A stretch of 64,000 nucleotides of DNA, taken from positions 1,240,001-1,304,000 of the forward strand of contig OZ244864.1 of the NCBI GenBank assembly GCA_965221195.1. The letters run 5' to 3'. The notes under the pieces are model-generated. The model did no database searches. It had not been told where the DNA came from and was given only the letters and a program-made list of their open reading frames with translations. The position numbers and the translations under genes were made by a program. This document shows positions 34,195-43,628 of the stretch, piece by piece; position 1 is the stretch's first letter, and each line of letters opens with the position of its first letter. The stretch comes from Poriferisodalis sp965221195 (GTDB taxonomy: Bacteria > Actinomycetota > Acidimicrobiia > Acidimicrobiales > Poriferisodalaceae).

Positions 34195-34580
34195 CAGCTT
34201 CGTGATCGTGGCATCCGGCGAATCGCAGGTTGATGCTGCGACAGCAGCCGGTCTGGCGAGATTAATGGGGCCTTCGCGAAAACGTGGGATTCGGGGGGTG
34301 CTGGGTTCGGTATGGTCAGGTTAGTAGCAGGCCTCGGGTTTGGTAGTTGCCGTTGTTGTTGTCTGAGTCGGATGTGTTGCCTGAGACTTCTGCTGGGTTT
34401 ATTTCTGATAATGATGTTGAGCGTGTTGTGATTGTGGGTGGTACGGATCGGGTGTCTGAGGGTGTGGCTGATGCTGTGAAGGCGTTGGGTGCTTCTGTGA
34501 CGCGCGTTTGTGGTGGTTCTGCTGCTCATCGTGTTGAGCGAGCCTGTGACCTGATAGTTGCGATTCGACATTCTTTGCCG
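34195..34580 (+). pseudogene. Partial CWB2 cassette
   Basis: Two pieces match CWB2 gene 1. The first (34202-34262, GTGGCATCCGGCGAATCGC onward) corresponds to gene 1 at 29095-29150. The second (34347-34529, frame LPLLLSESDVLPETSAGFIS and VVIVGGTDRVSEGVADAV) matches 29485-29660. They are separated by a dispersed repeat. The second piece joins, at the shared bases GGTTCTGCTGCT, to a stretch (VERACDLIVAIR) related to the small gene at 43067. There is no start or full domain, so it is not expressed as a CWB2 protein, but it could act as a donor for recombination. Confidence 0.7.
34271..34320 (+). repeat. Dispersed repeat A, copy 1
   Basis: CCTTCGCGAAAACGTGGGAT followed by TCGGGGGGTGCTGGG. Related copies are at 46531-46580, 48499-48520 and, inverted, 49291-49343. 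The core contains the palindrome TTCGCGAA. This copy splits the CWB2 cassette relic. Confidence 0.7.
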
Positions 34581-34683
34581 AATCCTGTCTGCTTGGCAGC
34601 GCGAAACGATCAATGTGTCAGCCACGGCTTGATACTGTGAAGGAAGGAAGGCCCTCCGCTTGACCGCCCATTGGGAGACTGCC

Positions 34684-37332
34684 ATGACACAGGTTGCCGT
34701 GCGAGCCGGCGTACATCGTGCCCTCCTTAGTGGGCCTGCTTCAAAGCCCACCCGCCCAAACCCCAGCCGCCCAAATCCCAGCCGACTGGGGCATTGGGCG
34801 GTGGCGGCCTTGGCAGCTGTGCTCGCTGTGCTTGTTTTGAGCCTGCCCGCCGCACCGGCTGGTGCCGCCGCTGTTGATACCACCGCTGAGCGTCTGTGGG
34901 GCGCAACGCGCTATGAGACCGCTGTTGACATCGCCGAGGCGTTCGTAAAGGGCCAAGGTGGCAACCGATCCCGAGTGAGCACGGCAATTCTCACCTCCGG
35001 TGCCGATGAGCACTTCGGCTACGCCTTAGCTGCTCCAGCGCTCGCTCGCCGCCACAGCGCTCCACTGCTCCTCACCGAAACACTTCGTCTCACTCCCTCC
35101 ACAGCTCGCTTCATCCGCAGCTACGGCATCGAGACGGTCTACGTCTTAGGTGGTACCAGTGTTGTGTCGGAGGCTGCGGCGAGTGCGCTCGATGCGATCC
35201 CCGGCGTCGCTATTAGGCGTATAGCCGACACCGACCACTACAGCACTGCGGTAGCCGTTGCCCGTCAGTCTGGTCCGAGCTTGGGTGAGCCCGGCGGGTA
35301 CCGCAGCCAAGGCCGAACCGTGCTCATCGCTACCGGCGACGCTTTCGCCGACGCTTTGGCGGCCGGTCCTCTTGCCTATCGGGGCGAGCATCCGGTGCTG
35401 CTCACCCCGCCGCAAACACTGCATCCAGCGGTGGCACAGTTTCTAAGCGCCAGCCAAACAAAACACGCAGTGATCTTGGGCGGCACAGCAGCAGTAGGTG
35501 CCGAGGTCGAGCGCGAGCTACGCGCTCTAGGCCTCTCCACCAAGCGGCTGTGGGGCACCAACCGTTTCGGCACTGCCACGGCCATAGCAGCCGAACTGCT
35601 GGGCACCGACTCGCCTCAGCCCTGCTTTGACGGGGGCGAAGTGGGGTTGGCGAACGCGTGGCGCCCGCCCGACGCGATCACCAGCGGGCCGCTGCTAGGC
35701 CATCGCTGCGCGCCGTTGCTGCTCACCGAACAGACCCTGCTCAGCCCCACCACTCGCGAGTTCTTGACTTCCTCGGAACATCTCAGTGGTGATATTGACG
35801 GCGACCTGCGCATAGCCACGCTCGGCGGCACAGCAGCCGTCTCAACCGCTGCCAGCGCCGAAGCGGCATCGTCGGCGACGTTGCCGCCACTAACGGCGCG
35901 CATTCGCGCCCTTGAGGGGCGCTGCCACTTCATGGTCACGTTCAGCGAGCCGGTGCGAGCCGACCACGCCACCGACATCAACAACTACACCGTCGAAGGC
36001 CAAAGCTTGGCGGGCAGCGTCGACCTAGCCGACGCACGGATCGGTAGTGCGACCACCATGGTCACCATCACGTTGTCGGGTGGTTCCGCTCCGTCCGATA
36101 ACGCCCCACCGGTGGGCTGCGGTGCCCCGCTGGTTGCTCGCGACGACATCAACATCAGAGGCGGTGCGATTGGTGCTATAGGCGACAAGCGCACTGTTGG
36201 GGCCACTGGTGCCAGAGTCACCCCCGACCGGTCCCCCCCGAGCCTTGAAATCTTGGCGTTTGCCGGAACGCGGTCAATCTTTATTGAAGCGCCCGAACCG
36301 TTCCTTGAAGCCATCCAACAGGACGCTTCGAATCCTCAACTCACCATTCGCCGTGACGGTGCTGCCACCGAGACCGTCCCGTTGTCGGGGCTCGGCGATG
36401 GTGTCGTCCGCTACGAGGTACAGGTGCCGGACACGCTCGGTGATCTGCAGGTCGGTGATGTCATCACCATTGCCAAGGATCAGCTGCGCGACTTGGCAGG
36501 CAACAACAACTTCGAGAAGGTCGCACGAACTCAACTTGACAACACAGCTCCTCGCATCTCCAGAGCTACCGTGAGCGCTCCAGTGGGCGTTGTACAAGCC
36601 ACCGCTGACTTGGACGGTCGCCGCAACGGAACGCGAACACGCGACGCAATCACCATCACGGCGAAGCCCAACACAGTGGCTTCCGGCGCAGCAGGCAACG
36701 ACTGGACTGTCTCGGTGCGACTTCGTGATGAGTGGGCAACGCAGAGGCCTTCGGTAGTCGTGATTTCTGCTGAATTCCGTCAAATCGGTATAACCGCCCC
36801 TGCTGGCCGTGCGCTAACCGACATCGAAATCGACCTCAACGGCGACCCAGCCTTCAACAAGCTCTTTGAAGCTGACGCAACTAGCTCCGCACTGGCAGCC
36901 ACCACCACGCTAGACGGCAGCGCCGGGCTGCAGCGTTTTACTGACGGCGTCAGCGCAGTTGATCTCGCTGTGTACTGGTCGGAAGCGGTGTGGAGCTGTG
37001 ATGCACCGTCGGGCATAGACCTCAGCAAGCTGGAAATTGACGTTGAGGGCGACCGACGCTACGACTTCTACTTGAACGGTTCACGAGCCGAAATACGGTT
37101 GGTTACCTTCGTTCCTGCACCAACCGCCAGCGGTGTGGGCGAGCCAGAAACTGCTGTGTGCGACACCTCGGCGGGGGTTCCTGAAGGCACCATTGTGGCC
37201 CGACTTGAAGCCGAGGACATCAACGATCTGCCGTCGCTAAGTTCAGCCTTGTTTGACAGCGGTGGGGCGGCAACCGACCTGCGCGGCAACGAGTCCGTCA
37301 GGCGACGTTTCGATGGCTTCACTCGGCCCTAG
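34684..37332 (+). CDS. Exported CWB2 protein, gene 2
   Basis: An 882-residue surface protein. After a basic, proline-rich N-terminus (PNPSRPNPSR tandem) comes a signal segment (WAVAALAAVLAVLVLSLPAA) cleaved after PAGAA. Three CWB2 repeats follow (GATRYETAVDIAEAF, VLGGTSVVSEAAASAL, VILGGTAAVGAEVERE, TLGGTAAVSTAASAE), then beta domains with ISRATVSAPVGVVQA-type units. The start is uncertain: this ATG has GGGAG 6 bp upstream, while a TTG 8 codons earlier has AAGGAAGG. Codon use is C-rich, unlike genes 1 and 4. The 3' end overlaps gene 3, so the two form an operon. Confidence 0.87.
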   Translation: MTQVAVRAGVHRALLSGPASKPTRPNPSRPNPSRLGHWAVAALAAVLAVLVLSLPAAPAGAAAVDTTAERLWGATRYETAVDIAEAFVKGQGGNRSRVSTAILTSGADEHFGYALAAPALARRHSAPLLLTETLRLTPSTARFIRSYGIETVYVLGGTSVVSEAAASALDAIPGVAIRRIADTDHYSTAVAVARQSGPSLGEPGGYRSQGRTVLIATGDAFADALAAGPLAYRGEHPVLLTPPQTLHPAVAQFLSASQTKHAVILGGTAAVGAEVERELRALGLSTKRLWGTNRFGTATAIAAELLGTDSPQPCFDGGEVGLANAWRPPDAITSGPLLGHRCAPLLLTEQTLLSPTTREFLTSSEHLSGDIDGDLRIATLGGTAAVSTAASAEAASSATLPPLTARIRALEGRCHFMVTFSEPVRADHATDINNYTVEGQSLAGSVDLADARIGSATTMVTITLSGGSAPSDNAPPVGCGAPLVARDDINIRGGAIGAIGDKRTVGATGARVTPDRSPPSLEILAFAGTRSIFIEAPEPFLEAIQQDASNPQLTIRRDGAATETVPLSGLGDGVVRYEVQVPDTLGDLQVGDVITIAKDQLRDLAGNNNFEKVARTQLDNTAPRISRATVSAPVGVVQATADLDGRRNGTRTRDAITITAKPNTVASGAAGNDWTVSVRLRDEWATQRPSVVVISAEFRQIGITAPAGRALTDIEIDLNGDPAFNKLFEADATSSALAATTTLDGSAGLQRFTDGVSAVDLAVYWSEAVWSCDAPSGIDLSKLEIDVEGDRRYDFYLNGSRAEIRLVTFVPAPTASGVGEPETAVCDTSAGVPEGTIVARLEAEDINDLPSLSSALFDSGGAATDLRGNESVRRRFDGFTRP

Positions 37333-39895
37333 GCACCGGCAAGTGATCAGTTGCCGCCGCATGGCAGCAGCGTTGTGTGCAACGACGCTCGCCATGAGCC
37401 TCGCCATGAGCACAGTCTTCGTCGCGCCGCAGCCAGCGGGCGCGGCAGCGTCTGATGTTTCCTTGGAGCGCATCGCAGGTGCGACGCGTTACGAGACGGC
37501 AGCACAGGCAGCCGGAGCTTGGGTGACAGCACGGTCTTCTGGCGCATCCTCGTCCAACACTGCTTTGCTGGCCTCGGGAGCCGATGCACATGCCGCCATT
37601 GCGCTGATCACACCGGCGCTCGCACATGCGTACCAGGCACCGCTGCTGCTCACCGAGTCGGATCGTCTCTCTGCGGCCGCAGCAGCTTTCCTCAGTTCGC
37701 GTTCCATCGATCAGGTGGTCATCGTTGGTGGCACGCAGGCTGTCAGTACAGGGGTTGTGGACGATCTGCGCGAACTCGGCATCAGCGAAGTCAACCGCAT
37801 TGCCGGTGCAGACCACTATGAGACTGCTGCTGCTGTGGCGCAACACGTCGCCGACCGCTTCGGTCCGCCCGGCGAGTTTGGCCTACGCAGCCGCACCGTG
37901 GTGATCGCCACCGGCGAAGGCACAGCCGATGCTTTGGCCATCGGCCCGTTCGCTTACCAAGGCCGCCATCCTGTTCTGCTTACACGGCGAGGCACTTTGC
38001 ACCCTTCGGTGGCGAGTTATCTACGCGATAGCGGTGCCACCCACGCGGTGATCATTGGCGGCGAAGCAGCAGTTACCGCCGCCACCGAGACAGCAATCAT
38101 TGGCCTAGGTCTCACCACCGAGCGCTGGTTTGGCGAAGATCGCTACGCAACGTCGGCCCGCATCGCTGCTCAGCTCATGGGCAGCGGCTCTCCGGTCTCG
38201 TGCTTTGACGGCACCGCTTTGGGCATTGCAGTGGGCACTCGTGCCGCGGATGCCGCCGCTAGCGCGCCGCTGCTGGGCGAGCGGTGCGCGCCGCTGCTGC
38301 TGACAGAGCCTCAGCGAGTGCCCGCAGTGGTGCGCAGACTGCTCGACAGCGAGCACTACCTAGCTGGTGGAGCCACCGGCCGAGCTGGCATCACGGTGTT
38401 CGGTGGTACGGCGGCGGTAAGCGCCAGCACCGCCGACGCAGCTGTGAGAGCGGCCACGCTGGTGCCTATTCGTGCCCGCATCAGCGCTGTTGAGGGCCGG
38501 TGCTATTTCGTTGTGGAGTTTGACGAGCCGGTAGACGCTGTTGCCGCTGCTGATGCCTCTAACTACCGCATCGCTGGCACGAGTGTCGAAGCTAGCGAAG
38601 TGCAGCTAGACAGCGACGACGGCCGCACCGCACGCCGGGCGACGGTAGTGCTGGCCGGTTCTAGCAGTATCGCAGCGGGCAGTGTGCCCACTCGCTGCGA
38701 CCGTCCTCTGCAGGCTCGCGATGAGGTGCGAATCACCGGCGGCGTGATCGGCGCTGCACAGGGCCGACGGACAGTTGACGGCGTGACCGCTCCGGTGGCG
38801 AGAGACCGACAGCCACCCCGTTTGGTGGTAGTGGCACCCAGCGGTGCCGAATCGGTTTGGGTAGAGGCTCGTGAACCCATACGAAATTTGTTTGGTGAAG
38901 TTGAGTTTTTTCGGCGCGATGCCACGCCAGAAACGGTGGTGATGTCTGCCGATGTCAAAGAGGGCGCATTTGGTTTTGAGGTTGCGGTGCCCACTGAGTG
39001 GGGCCAACTTGACCGCGGCGATCGGGTGACGGTGTTGGCCAGCGCAGTTCGCGATTTGGCAGGCAATCGCAGCCAGAGAGCATCTGTCACTGCCCGCACA
39101 GACTCCACAGCGCCCAGAGTGTCGCGTGCCACAGTGACGACACCTGCCGCTGCTGCCGCTGCCACTGCAGTGATTGACAACGCCAGCGGCGCGCCGCTCG
39201 CAGCGGCAGGGCTGACGGTGGCGGCGCTGTTCGGAGGTTCCGCAGCCGGTGCCGCGGGCAACGATTGGGAGCTTGAGTTTGAAGCTGAGCGGTCGTGGAA
39301 GGCCAGTCGCCTCGCTGAAGTCGACATCTCGTTTAGCGCGAAACGACTGCGCATCCAAGCGCCTGCTACGCGTCCGTTGCGCAGCATTGTCGCCGACCTG
39401 CACACCGATACTGCTTTTGAGCGACATTTCTCTGCGCGTCTCGACACTGATGAAGGTTCAACAAGCATCGGCATCGACCGCGATGTAGGACCGATCCGGT
39501 TCAGCGGGGGCATCAGCGTCGTCGATGTTGCGGTGTATTGGTCGGAAGCGGTTTATGGCTGCAACACCGGCAGTGACGCGGTATCAGCCAGCGACATCGA
39601 GTTCGACCTCGATGCCGACGGCAACGCCGAGTACGCTTTCGACGGCACCTCAGCTTCGTCATGGGGAGTCGAAGTGGTGGGTATCGGCTCTGCCATAGCG
39701 CCGGGCGGCTCCGGTGGCTCGCTCTGTTCAGCCGCGGGTGAGTTGTTGGGCACGCTCCATGCGCGGCTGCGTTCCGAGCAGGCATCGTCGTTGCCGACGG
39801 TTCGGTCTCGGCTTGTCGTCTATTCCGGCGCAGCGGTTGACCGTGCAGGCAATTCGGCTGTTTCCCGCCGAGGCCTCTCGCTTAGCCGTGGCTGA
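37313..39895 (+). CDS. Exported CWB2 protein, gene 3
   Basis: An 860-residue paralogue of gene 2 with the same architecture: signal segment (ALCATTLAMSLAMSTVFVA, cleavage after PAGAA), three CWB2 repeats (GATRYETAAQAAGAW, IVGGTQAVSTGVVDDL, IIGGEAAVTAATE, VFGGTAAVSASTADA) and C-terminal beta domains (SRATVTTPAAAAAATAV; AAGAAGNDWELEFE). The ATG lies 20 bp inside gene 2 and has only a weak ribosome site, so translation may depend on gene 2. A longer TTG-started frame exists but would extend into gene 2 further. The last 30 residues recur as an inverted relic at 34077. Confidence 0.87.
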   Translation: MASLGPRHRQVISCRRMAAALCATTLAMSLAMSTVFVAPQPAGAAASDVSLERIAGATRYETAAQAAGAWVTARSSGASSSNTALLASGADAHAAIALITPALAHAYQAPLLLTESDRLSAAAAAFLSSRSIDQVVIVGGTQAVSTGVVDDLRELGISEVNRIAGADHYETAAAVAQHVADRFGPPGEFGLRSRTVVIATGEGTADALAIGPFAYQGRHPVLLTRRGTLHPSVASYLRDSGATHAVIIGGEAAVTAATETAIIGLGLTTERWFGEDRYATSARIAAQLMGSGSPVSCFDGTALGIAVGTRAADAAASAPLLGERCAPLLLTEPQRVPAVVRRLLDSEHYLAGGATGRAGITVFGGTAAVSASTADAAVRAATLVPIRARISAVEGRCYFVVEFDEPVDAVAAADASNYRIAGTSVEASEVQLDSDDGRTARRATVVLAGSSSIAAGSVPTRCDRPLQARDEVRITGGVIGAAQGRRTVDGVTAPVARDRQPPRLVVVAPSGAESVWVEAREPIRNLFGEVEFFRRDATPETVVMSADVKEGAFGFEVAVPTEWGQLDRGDRVTVLASAVRDLAGNRSQRASVTARTDSTAPRVSRATVTTPAAAAAATAVIDNASGAPLAAAGLTVAALFGGSAAGAAGNDWELEFEAERSWKASRLAEVDISFSAKRLRIQAPATRPLRSIVADLHTDTAFERHFSARLDTDEGSTSIGIDRDVGPIRFSGGISVVDVAVYWSEAVYGCNTGSDAVSASDIEFDLDADGNAEYAFDGTSASSWGVEVVGIGSAIAPGGSGGSLCSAAGELLGTLHARLRSEQASSLPTVRSRLVVYSGAAVDRAGNSAVSRRGLSLSRG

Positions 39896-39911
39896 GGCTT
39901 AGCCGAAACCC

Positions 39912-39941
39912 TGGCGACTCGCCAACAAGCCAGAGTCGCCA
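39912..39941 (+). terminator. Hairpin after CWB2 gene 3
   Basis: TGGCGACTC pairs with GAGTCGCCA (9 bp) around a 12-base loop. No T run follows. It stands between the gene 2-3 operon and the leader of gene 4. Confidence 0.45.
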
Positions 39942-39990
39942 ACAGAGCCAGACTTGGCAACAAGTAGGTCTCAGAGCTACACTGCCGCCG

Positions 39991-40081
39991 GTCGCCGCTG
40001 TCACAAACTGCGGCGACGCGGTGTTTGACAAGGCAGAGCGAGAGAGAATCTCGCCCGTGCTGAGCAGGGAGAAGCAGTACC
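39991..40081 (+). promoter_or_regulatory. Conserved 5' leader of CWB2 gene 4 with perfect hairpin
   Basis: GTCGCCGC, loop TGTCACAAACT, GCGGCGAC form an 8-bp perfect stem; the same loop stands before CWB2 gene 1. A GGGAG ribosome site precedes the TTG. Compared with gene 1 one stem base differs, from a pair here to a mismatch there. Confidence 0.5.
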
Positions 40082-42901
40082 TTGACTATCTATTCGAAGC
40101 GGCGGGGCAGGCGTTCTTTGGCTGCGGTGTTGGCGGCGTTGCTGATGGCTTCGTTGTTGGCGGTTGTGGCGGGTTCACCGGTGCAAGCCGCAAACACAGC
40201 TAGTGAGCAGTTGTTTGACAGAAACGAGAACGGCAAGCAAGACAGCCGTGAGTTTGGCGGGGCCGATCGTTACGAGACAGCACTGTGGCTTGCGGAGCGT
40301 TATGCGGTCGAACAGGGCGGTCTCGGCTCTGTTGACACTGCAATAGTGGCATCCGGCGTGACGCTGATTGATGCGGTTACCTCGGCGGGCCTGTCACAGT
40401 TCATGCAAGCACCGGTGCTACTCACGCGCCCTGAGGCGCTTGATGCTCGGGTTGCAAGGTTCATTGAGCGACACGGCATCGATGAGGTGATTGTCACTGG
40501 TGGTCCGGCCGCAATGCCAGACAGCATCGTTGACGAACTTGAGGCACTCGAATCTGAGCCGACGGTCACCCGCATCTCCGGTGCCAACCGCAATGCAACT
40601 GCCGTTGCAATTGCCGAAGCGGTCGGTGTGAATGGTTCGTGGTGTGGTACCGACGACAAGTCAGCCATTCTGGTTCACGGTGCAACCAGCGGTGCCTTTG
40701 AAGCGATTGCGGTTGGTCCGTTGGTGTATGGGTTGGAGTTGCCGTTGTTGTTGTCTGAGTCGGATGTGTTGCCTGAGGCTTCTGCTGGGTTTATTTCTGG
40801 TGAGGGTGTTGAGCGTGTTGTGATTGTGGGTGGTACGGATCGGGTGTCTGAGGGTGTGGCTGATGCTGTGAAGGTGTTGGGTGCTTCTGTGACGCGTGTT
40901 GGTGGTGGTTCTGCTGCTGAGACGTCGGTTGAGTTGGCGAAGTTGATGGTGGGTGATTGTCGTGATGATTTGGGTACTGATTTGTCGCGTGTGGCGTTGA
41001 TTAATTCGGTTGCGACGGCTGATGGTGTGTCTGCTGGGCCTGTGTTGGGTATTGGGTTTGGTGGTGCTGGTGCTGGGCCGGTGCCGGTGTTGTTGGTGGG
41101 TGATGAGTTGCCTGCTTCGGTGCGGGACTATTTGGCTGCGACGCCTGAGGTTGATGCTGATGGCAATAAGACGAATTTGTTGTTGGTGTCGATTGGTGGT
41201 ACGGCTGTGGTGTCTGATGCGGTGATGGAGGCTGCTGTTGATGCTGCGGGTTCTGCTGATGCGTTGTCGGTGAAGATTACAGCGGCAGTGTCTGATCCGG
41301 GGACTATTAATTTGGTGTTCTCGGATGCGGTTGATAATGATGATGAGAAGAAGTCGCTTTTGAAGGATGCGTTGTTTGTGAATGGTTCTCCGGCGTCTCT
41401 TGCTGGTGGTGTTGCGGGGATTGCTAACGCGAGTGACAAGTCGTGTTTGGCTGATCCGAAGCAGACGGTGACGTTGACGCATGCGCTTCAGGCGGGTGAT
41501 CGTATTGAGGTGCGTCCGACAGCAGCGACGGTGATCGGCGACAACGACGACAGACGTCAGTTGGGTTCGGCATCGTTCACGGTGCCTGCCGATAAGGCTC
41601 TGTCAACAGCGAAACCGTCAACAGAGATCGTGGCTGTGGCCGGCACGAACTCTGTGATTGTGTACTCGGACAAGGAGGGCACGGGCGATCCGAAGAAGGT
41701 GAAGGTGCGCCGCGGCTCAGTGACTAAGGAAGCCACTGGCAATCCTGTAGCGTCTGCGGCGGCTGGACCGTTCGGCTTCCGGTATTCGTTCACGATCCCC
41801 GTCATCGCCACCGATGACGGCAACCCAGCAAACGGCGACGAAACGAAGCTGCTGCCGAACGACATGGTGACCCTCGGAAGCGGGGCGATCACTGCTACCA
41901 AGTCCCCTACTCAGGATGAGACCGATAGCCGTCAGGATTCTCGCAGGGTGACTGCGGCGAAGCGTTTGTCGGTGTCGGCGATTCATGTGAGTCCGGTTGA
42001 CCCGATCGTTAATGACGCTTCGAAGGCTTCAGCTGTCCGCATGTCGAACGAACGCATCGTGAGTCGGCGTGCGTCGGTTGTGGTGCCTGGTTCGCCTGGA
42101 GATAATTCGGTGACGGTTACTGGGTTGTGGTCGGGTGATGCTGCTGGGGCTGCTGGTAATGGCTGGTCGGTGTCGGTTGATGCGGTGACTGGTATCAAGA
42201 AGGACGCGAAGAACGTTGAGATTGATGTGAGCGTGAATGCTCGTAACAGGGTGATTCGTGTTCGTTACTTGGCGGGCACGCCGACGGTTAAGGATCTTTT
42301 GGATGCTTTGAACGGTCATGAGGGTTTTGCTGCTCATTTCTCGGCGTCGGCTGAGTCGTGCGAAAGTGATAACCTCAAAGCGCCGGTCACCACGAGTGCT
42401 GCCGAGGATGAGTTGAGCAAAGGTGTGAGTTCGGTTGGGGTGATAGTTGCTTTCAATGACTGGGTCCAAGCTTTAGCTACTGATGGTAAGACGTTGAAGG
42501 GCGATGTGTTCGGTAAGTTGATCACCGGCTACCCGGCCGATGCCGAAGACGGTTCAGTTATCGCCGAAGCAACGGGCCTCGATGAAAGTGCGTTCGAAGA
42601 TGGCGCGGATTTGGTTTACGCGGTGAGTGATGCTCGGCCTGCTACTGCTACTTTGCCGTACAACCGGGTGCATTTCTTGGTGAGCACCAGGGATGCCGCG
42701 AAGTTGCCGACGACGCGTTCGGGTTCGAACGTGGTCACGATCAGCAGCGGTGATAGGCCCTCTGGCACAGCTTTCGTTGAGGATGATTATGTAGCGACCG
42801 GCTACTTCGCGCAGGATACTGATACGACTAACGCGGATGAGACCCGGAATGCTGCCAGGAGGGTGCCGGCTAGGCGTGTCAACAGCGTCCCGGTTCGCTA
42901 A
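40082..42901 (+). CDS. Exported CWB2 protein, gene 4 (mosaic partner of gene 1)
   Basis: A 939-residue protein with the same TTG start, signal peptide and domain plan as gene 1. The first CWB2 repeat (GADRYETALWLAERY, VTGGPAAMPDSIVDEL) differs clearly from that of gene 1. From 40703 to 41272 the DNA matches 29447-30016 of gene 1 with only a handful of differences and no indels. The following 800 bp differ again, and conserved blocks return at RRASVVVPGS, VTVTGLWSGDAAGAAGNGW and the C-terminus (RVHFLVST, KLPTTRSG). This alternation is best explained by gene conversion. The G/T-ending codon bias is confined to the shared middle and parts of the 3' half. Confidence 0.9.
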   Translation: MTIYSKRRGRRSLAAVLAALLMASLLAVVAGSPVQAANTASEQLFDRNENGKQDSREFGGADRYETALWLAERYAVEQGGLGSVDTAIVASGVTLIDAVTSAGLSQFMQAPVLLTRPEALDARVARFIERHGIDEVIVTGGPAAMPDSIVDELEALESEPTVTRISGANRNATAVAIAEAVGVNGSWCGTDDKSAILVHGATSGAFEAIAVGPLVYGLELPLLLSESDVLPEASAGFISGEGVERVVIVGGTDRVSEGVADAVKVLGASVTRVGGGSAAETSVELAKLMVGDCRDDLGTDLSRVALINSVATADGVSAGPVLGIGFGGAGAGPVPVLLVGDELPASVRDYLAATPEVDADGNKTNLLLVSIGGTAVVSDAVMEAAVDAAGSADALSVKITAAVSDPGTINLVFSDAVDNDDEKKSLLKDALFVNGSPASLAGGVAGIANASDKSCLADPKQTVTLTHALQAGDRIEVRPTAATVIGDNDDRRQLGSASFTVPADKALSTAKPSTEIVAVAGTNSVIVYSDKEGTGDPKKVKVRRGSVTKEATGNPVASAAAGPFGFRYSFTIPVIATDDGNPANGDETKLLPNDMVTLGSGAITATKSPTQDETDSRQDSRRVTAAKRLSVSAIHVSPVDPIVNDASKASAVRMSNERIVSRRASVVVPGSPGDNSVTVTGLWSGDAAGAAGNGWSVSVDAVTGIKKDAKNVEIDVSVNARNRVIRVRYLAGTPTVKDLLDALNGHEGFAAHFSASAESCESDNLKAPVTTSAAEDELSKGVSSVGVIVAFNDWVQALATDGKTLKGDVFGKLITGYPADAEDGSVIAEATGLDESAFEDGADLVYAVSDARPATATLPYNRVHFLVSTRDAAKLPTTRSGSNVVTISSGDRPSGTAFVEDDYVATGYFAQDTDTTNADETRNAARRVPARRVNSVPVR

Positions 42902-42965
42902 CTCGTAACCGGGCAGCCCTGCTCGCGTTCTTTGCGAACGCAAGCAGGTTGGCTACCCAACCCAA

Positions 42966-43004
42966 GGGGAACCCCCGCAGCACTATCGGCTGCGGGGGTT
43001 CCCC
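42966..43004 (+). terminator. Strong hairpin after CWB2 gene 4
   Basis: The same 16-bp GGGGAACCCCCGCAGC stem and ACTATCG loop as after gene 1, with the same 55 bases before it. Its conservation marks the right edge of the duplicated gene unit. Confidence 0.65.
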
Positions 43005-43066
43005 GCGCCCCAACCCCAACCCCAACCGAGTGTTGTCTTTTTCTGGGCAGCGGCTAGGGTGCGTGT

Positions 43067-43315
43067 GTGGCAATCTTCGGACCGATGCGACCACACGCTG
43101 GGCCACGCGGGGCGCTTAGTTCCGCTGCTCGCCGTGTCGAGCGAACCCGTGACCTAATAGTCGCGATTCGGATCCCGCCTGAGTCCCGCAGGGACGACTG
43201 GACCGCTGCTGGCGATGCCATGCATGAAGCTTGGAACCTGGTCGGCGCCGAACTTCAAAATGCCATGAGTCATGTTGCAGCAAAGACCACAACAAGTTCG
43301 CACCCGCCGCAATGA
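43067..43315 (+). CDS. Possible small protein, 82 residues
   Basis: A GTG-started frame (MAIFGPMRPHAGPRGALSSAARRVERTRDLIVAIRIPPESRRDDW with further helical sequence). The stretch VERTRDLIVAIR is also found, as VERACDLIVAIR, attached to the CWB2 cassette relic at 34530-34575, so this small gene probably belongs to the ancestral CWB2 unit. No ribosome site is clear. Confidence 0.4.
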   Translation: MAIFGPMRPHAGPRGALSSAARRVERTRDLIVAIRIPPESRRDDWTAAGDAMHEAWNLVGAELQNAMSHVAAKTTTSSHPPQ

Positions 43316-43340
43316 CCCACCAAACGACGCACTGGAGGCG

Positions 43341-43478
43341 ATGTCAGGTACCTTGCCACTCACGGCTCAAGAGGCAAGCGAAGACGACATTGCTCGATGG
43401 TGGCTGTTGTGCTTCAACACTGGTCACCATGACCGCTTAGCGTGCCGCCCGAGAAGGCCGCCAAGTGTCTCTTTCTGA
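43341..43478 (+). CDS. Possible 45-residue protein
   Basis: A short frame with GGAGG before the ATG (MSGTLPLTAQEASEDD, then IARWWLLCFNTGHHDRL). The Trp-rich helix looks protein-like. It may be a fragment. Not recognised. Confidence 0.3.
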   Translation: MSGTLPLTAQEASEDDIARWWLLCFNTGHHDRLACRPRRPPSVSF

Positions 43479-43628
43479 TTGCGTATAGCTTCGTTGCAGA
43501 GGTGGTCCTTTCACCGGCGATCGCGGAGGAGCGCTGGAGCGAGACCGTTTGCTAGGGTCGTTCTCAAAGAGGTTGAAGTTCTTCAACTATATTTGCATTG
43601 GATTTGTTTACATAGGGGGGATGAGTTT

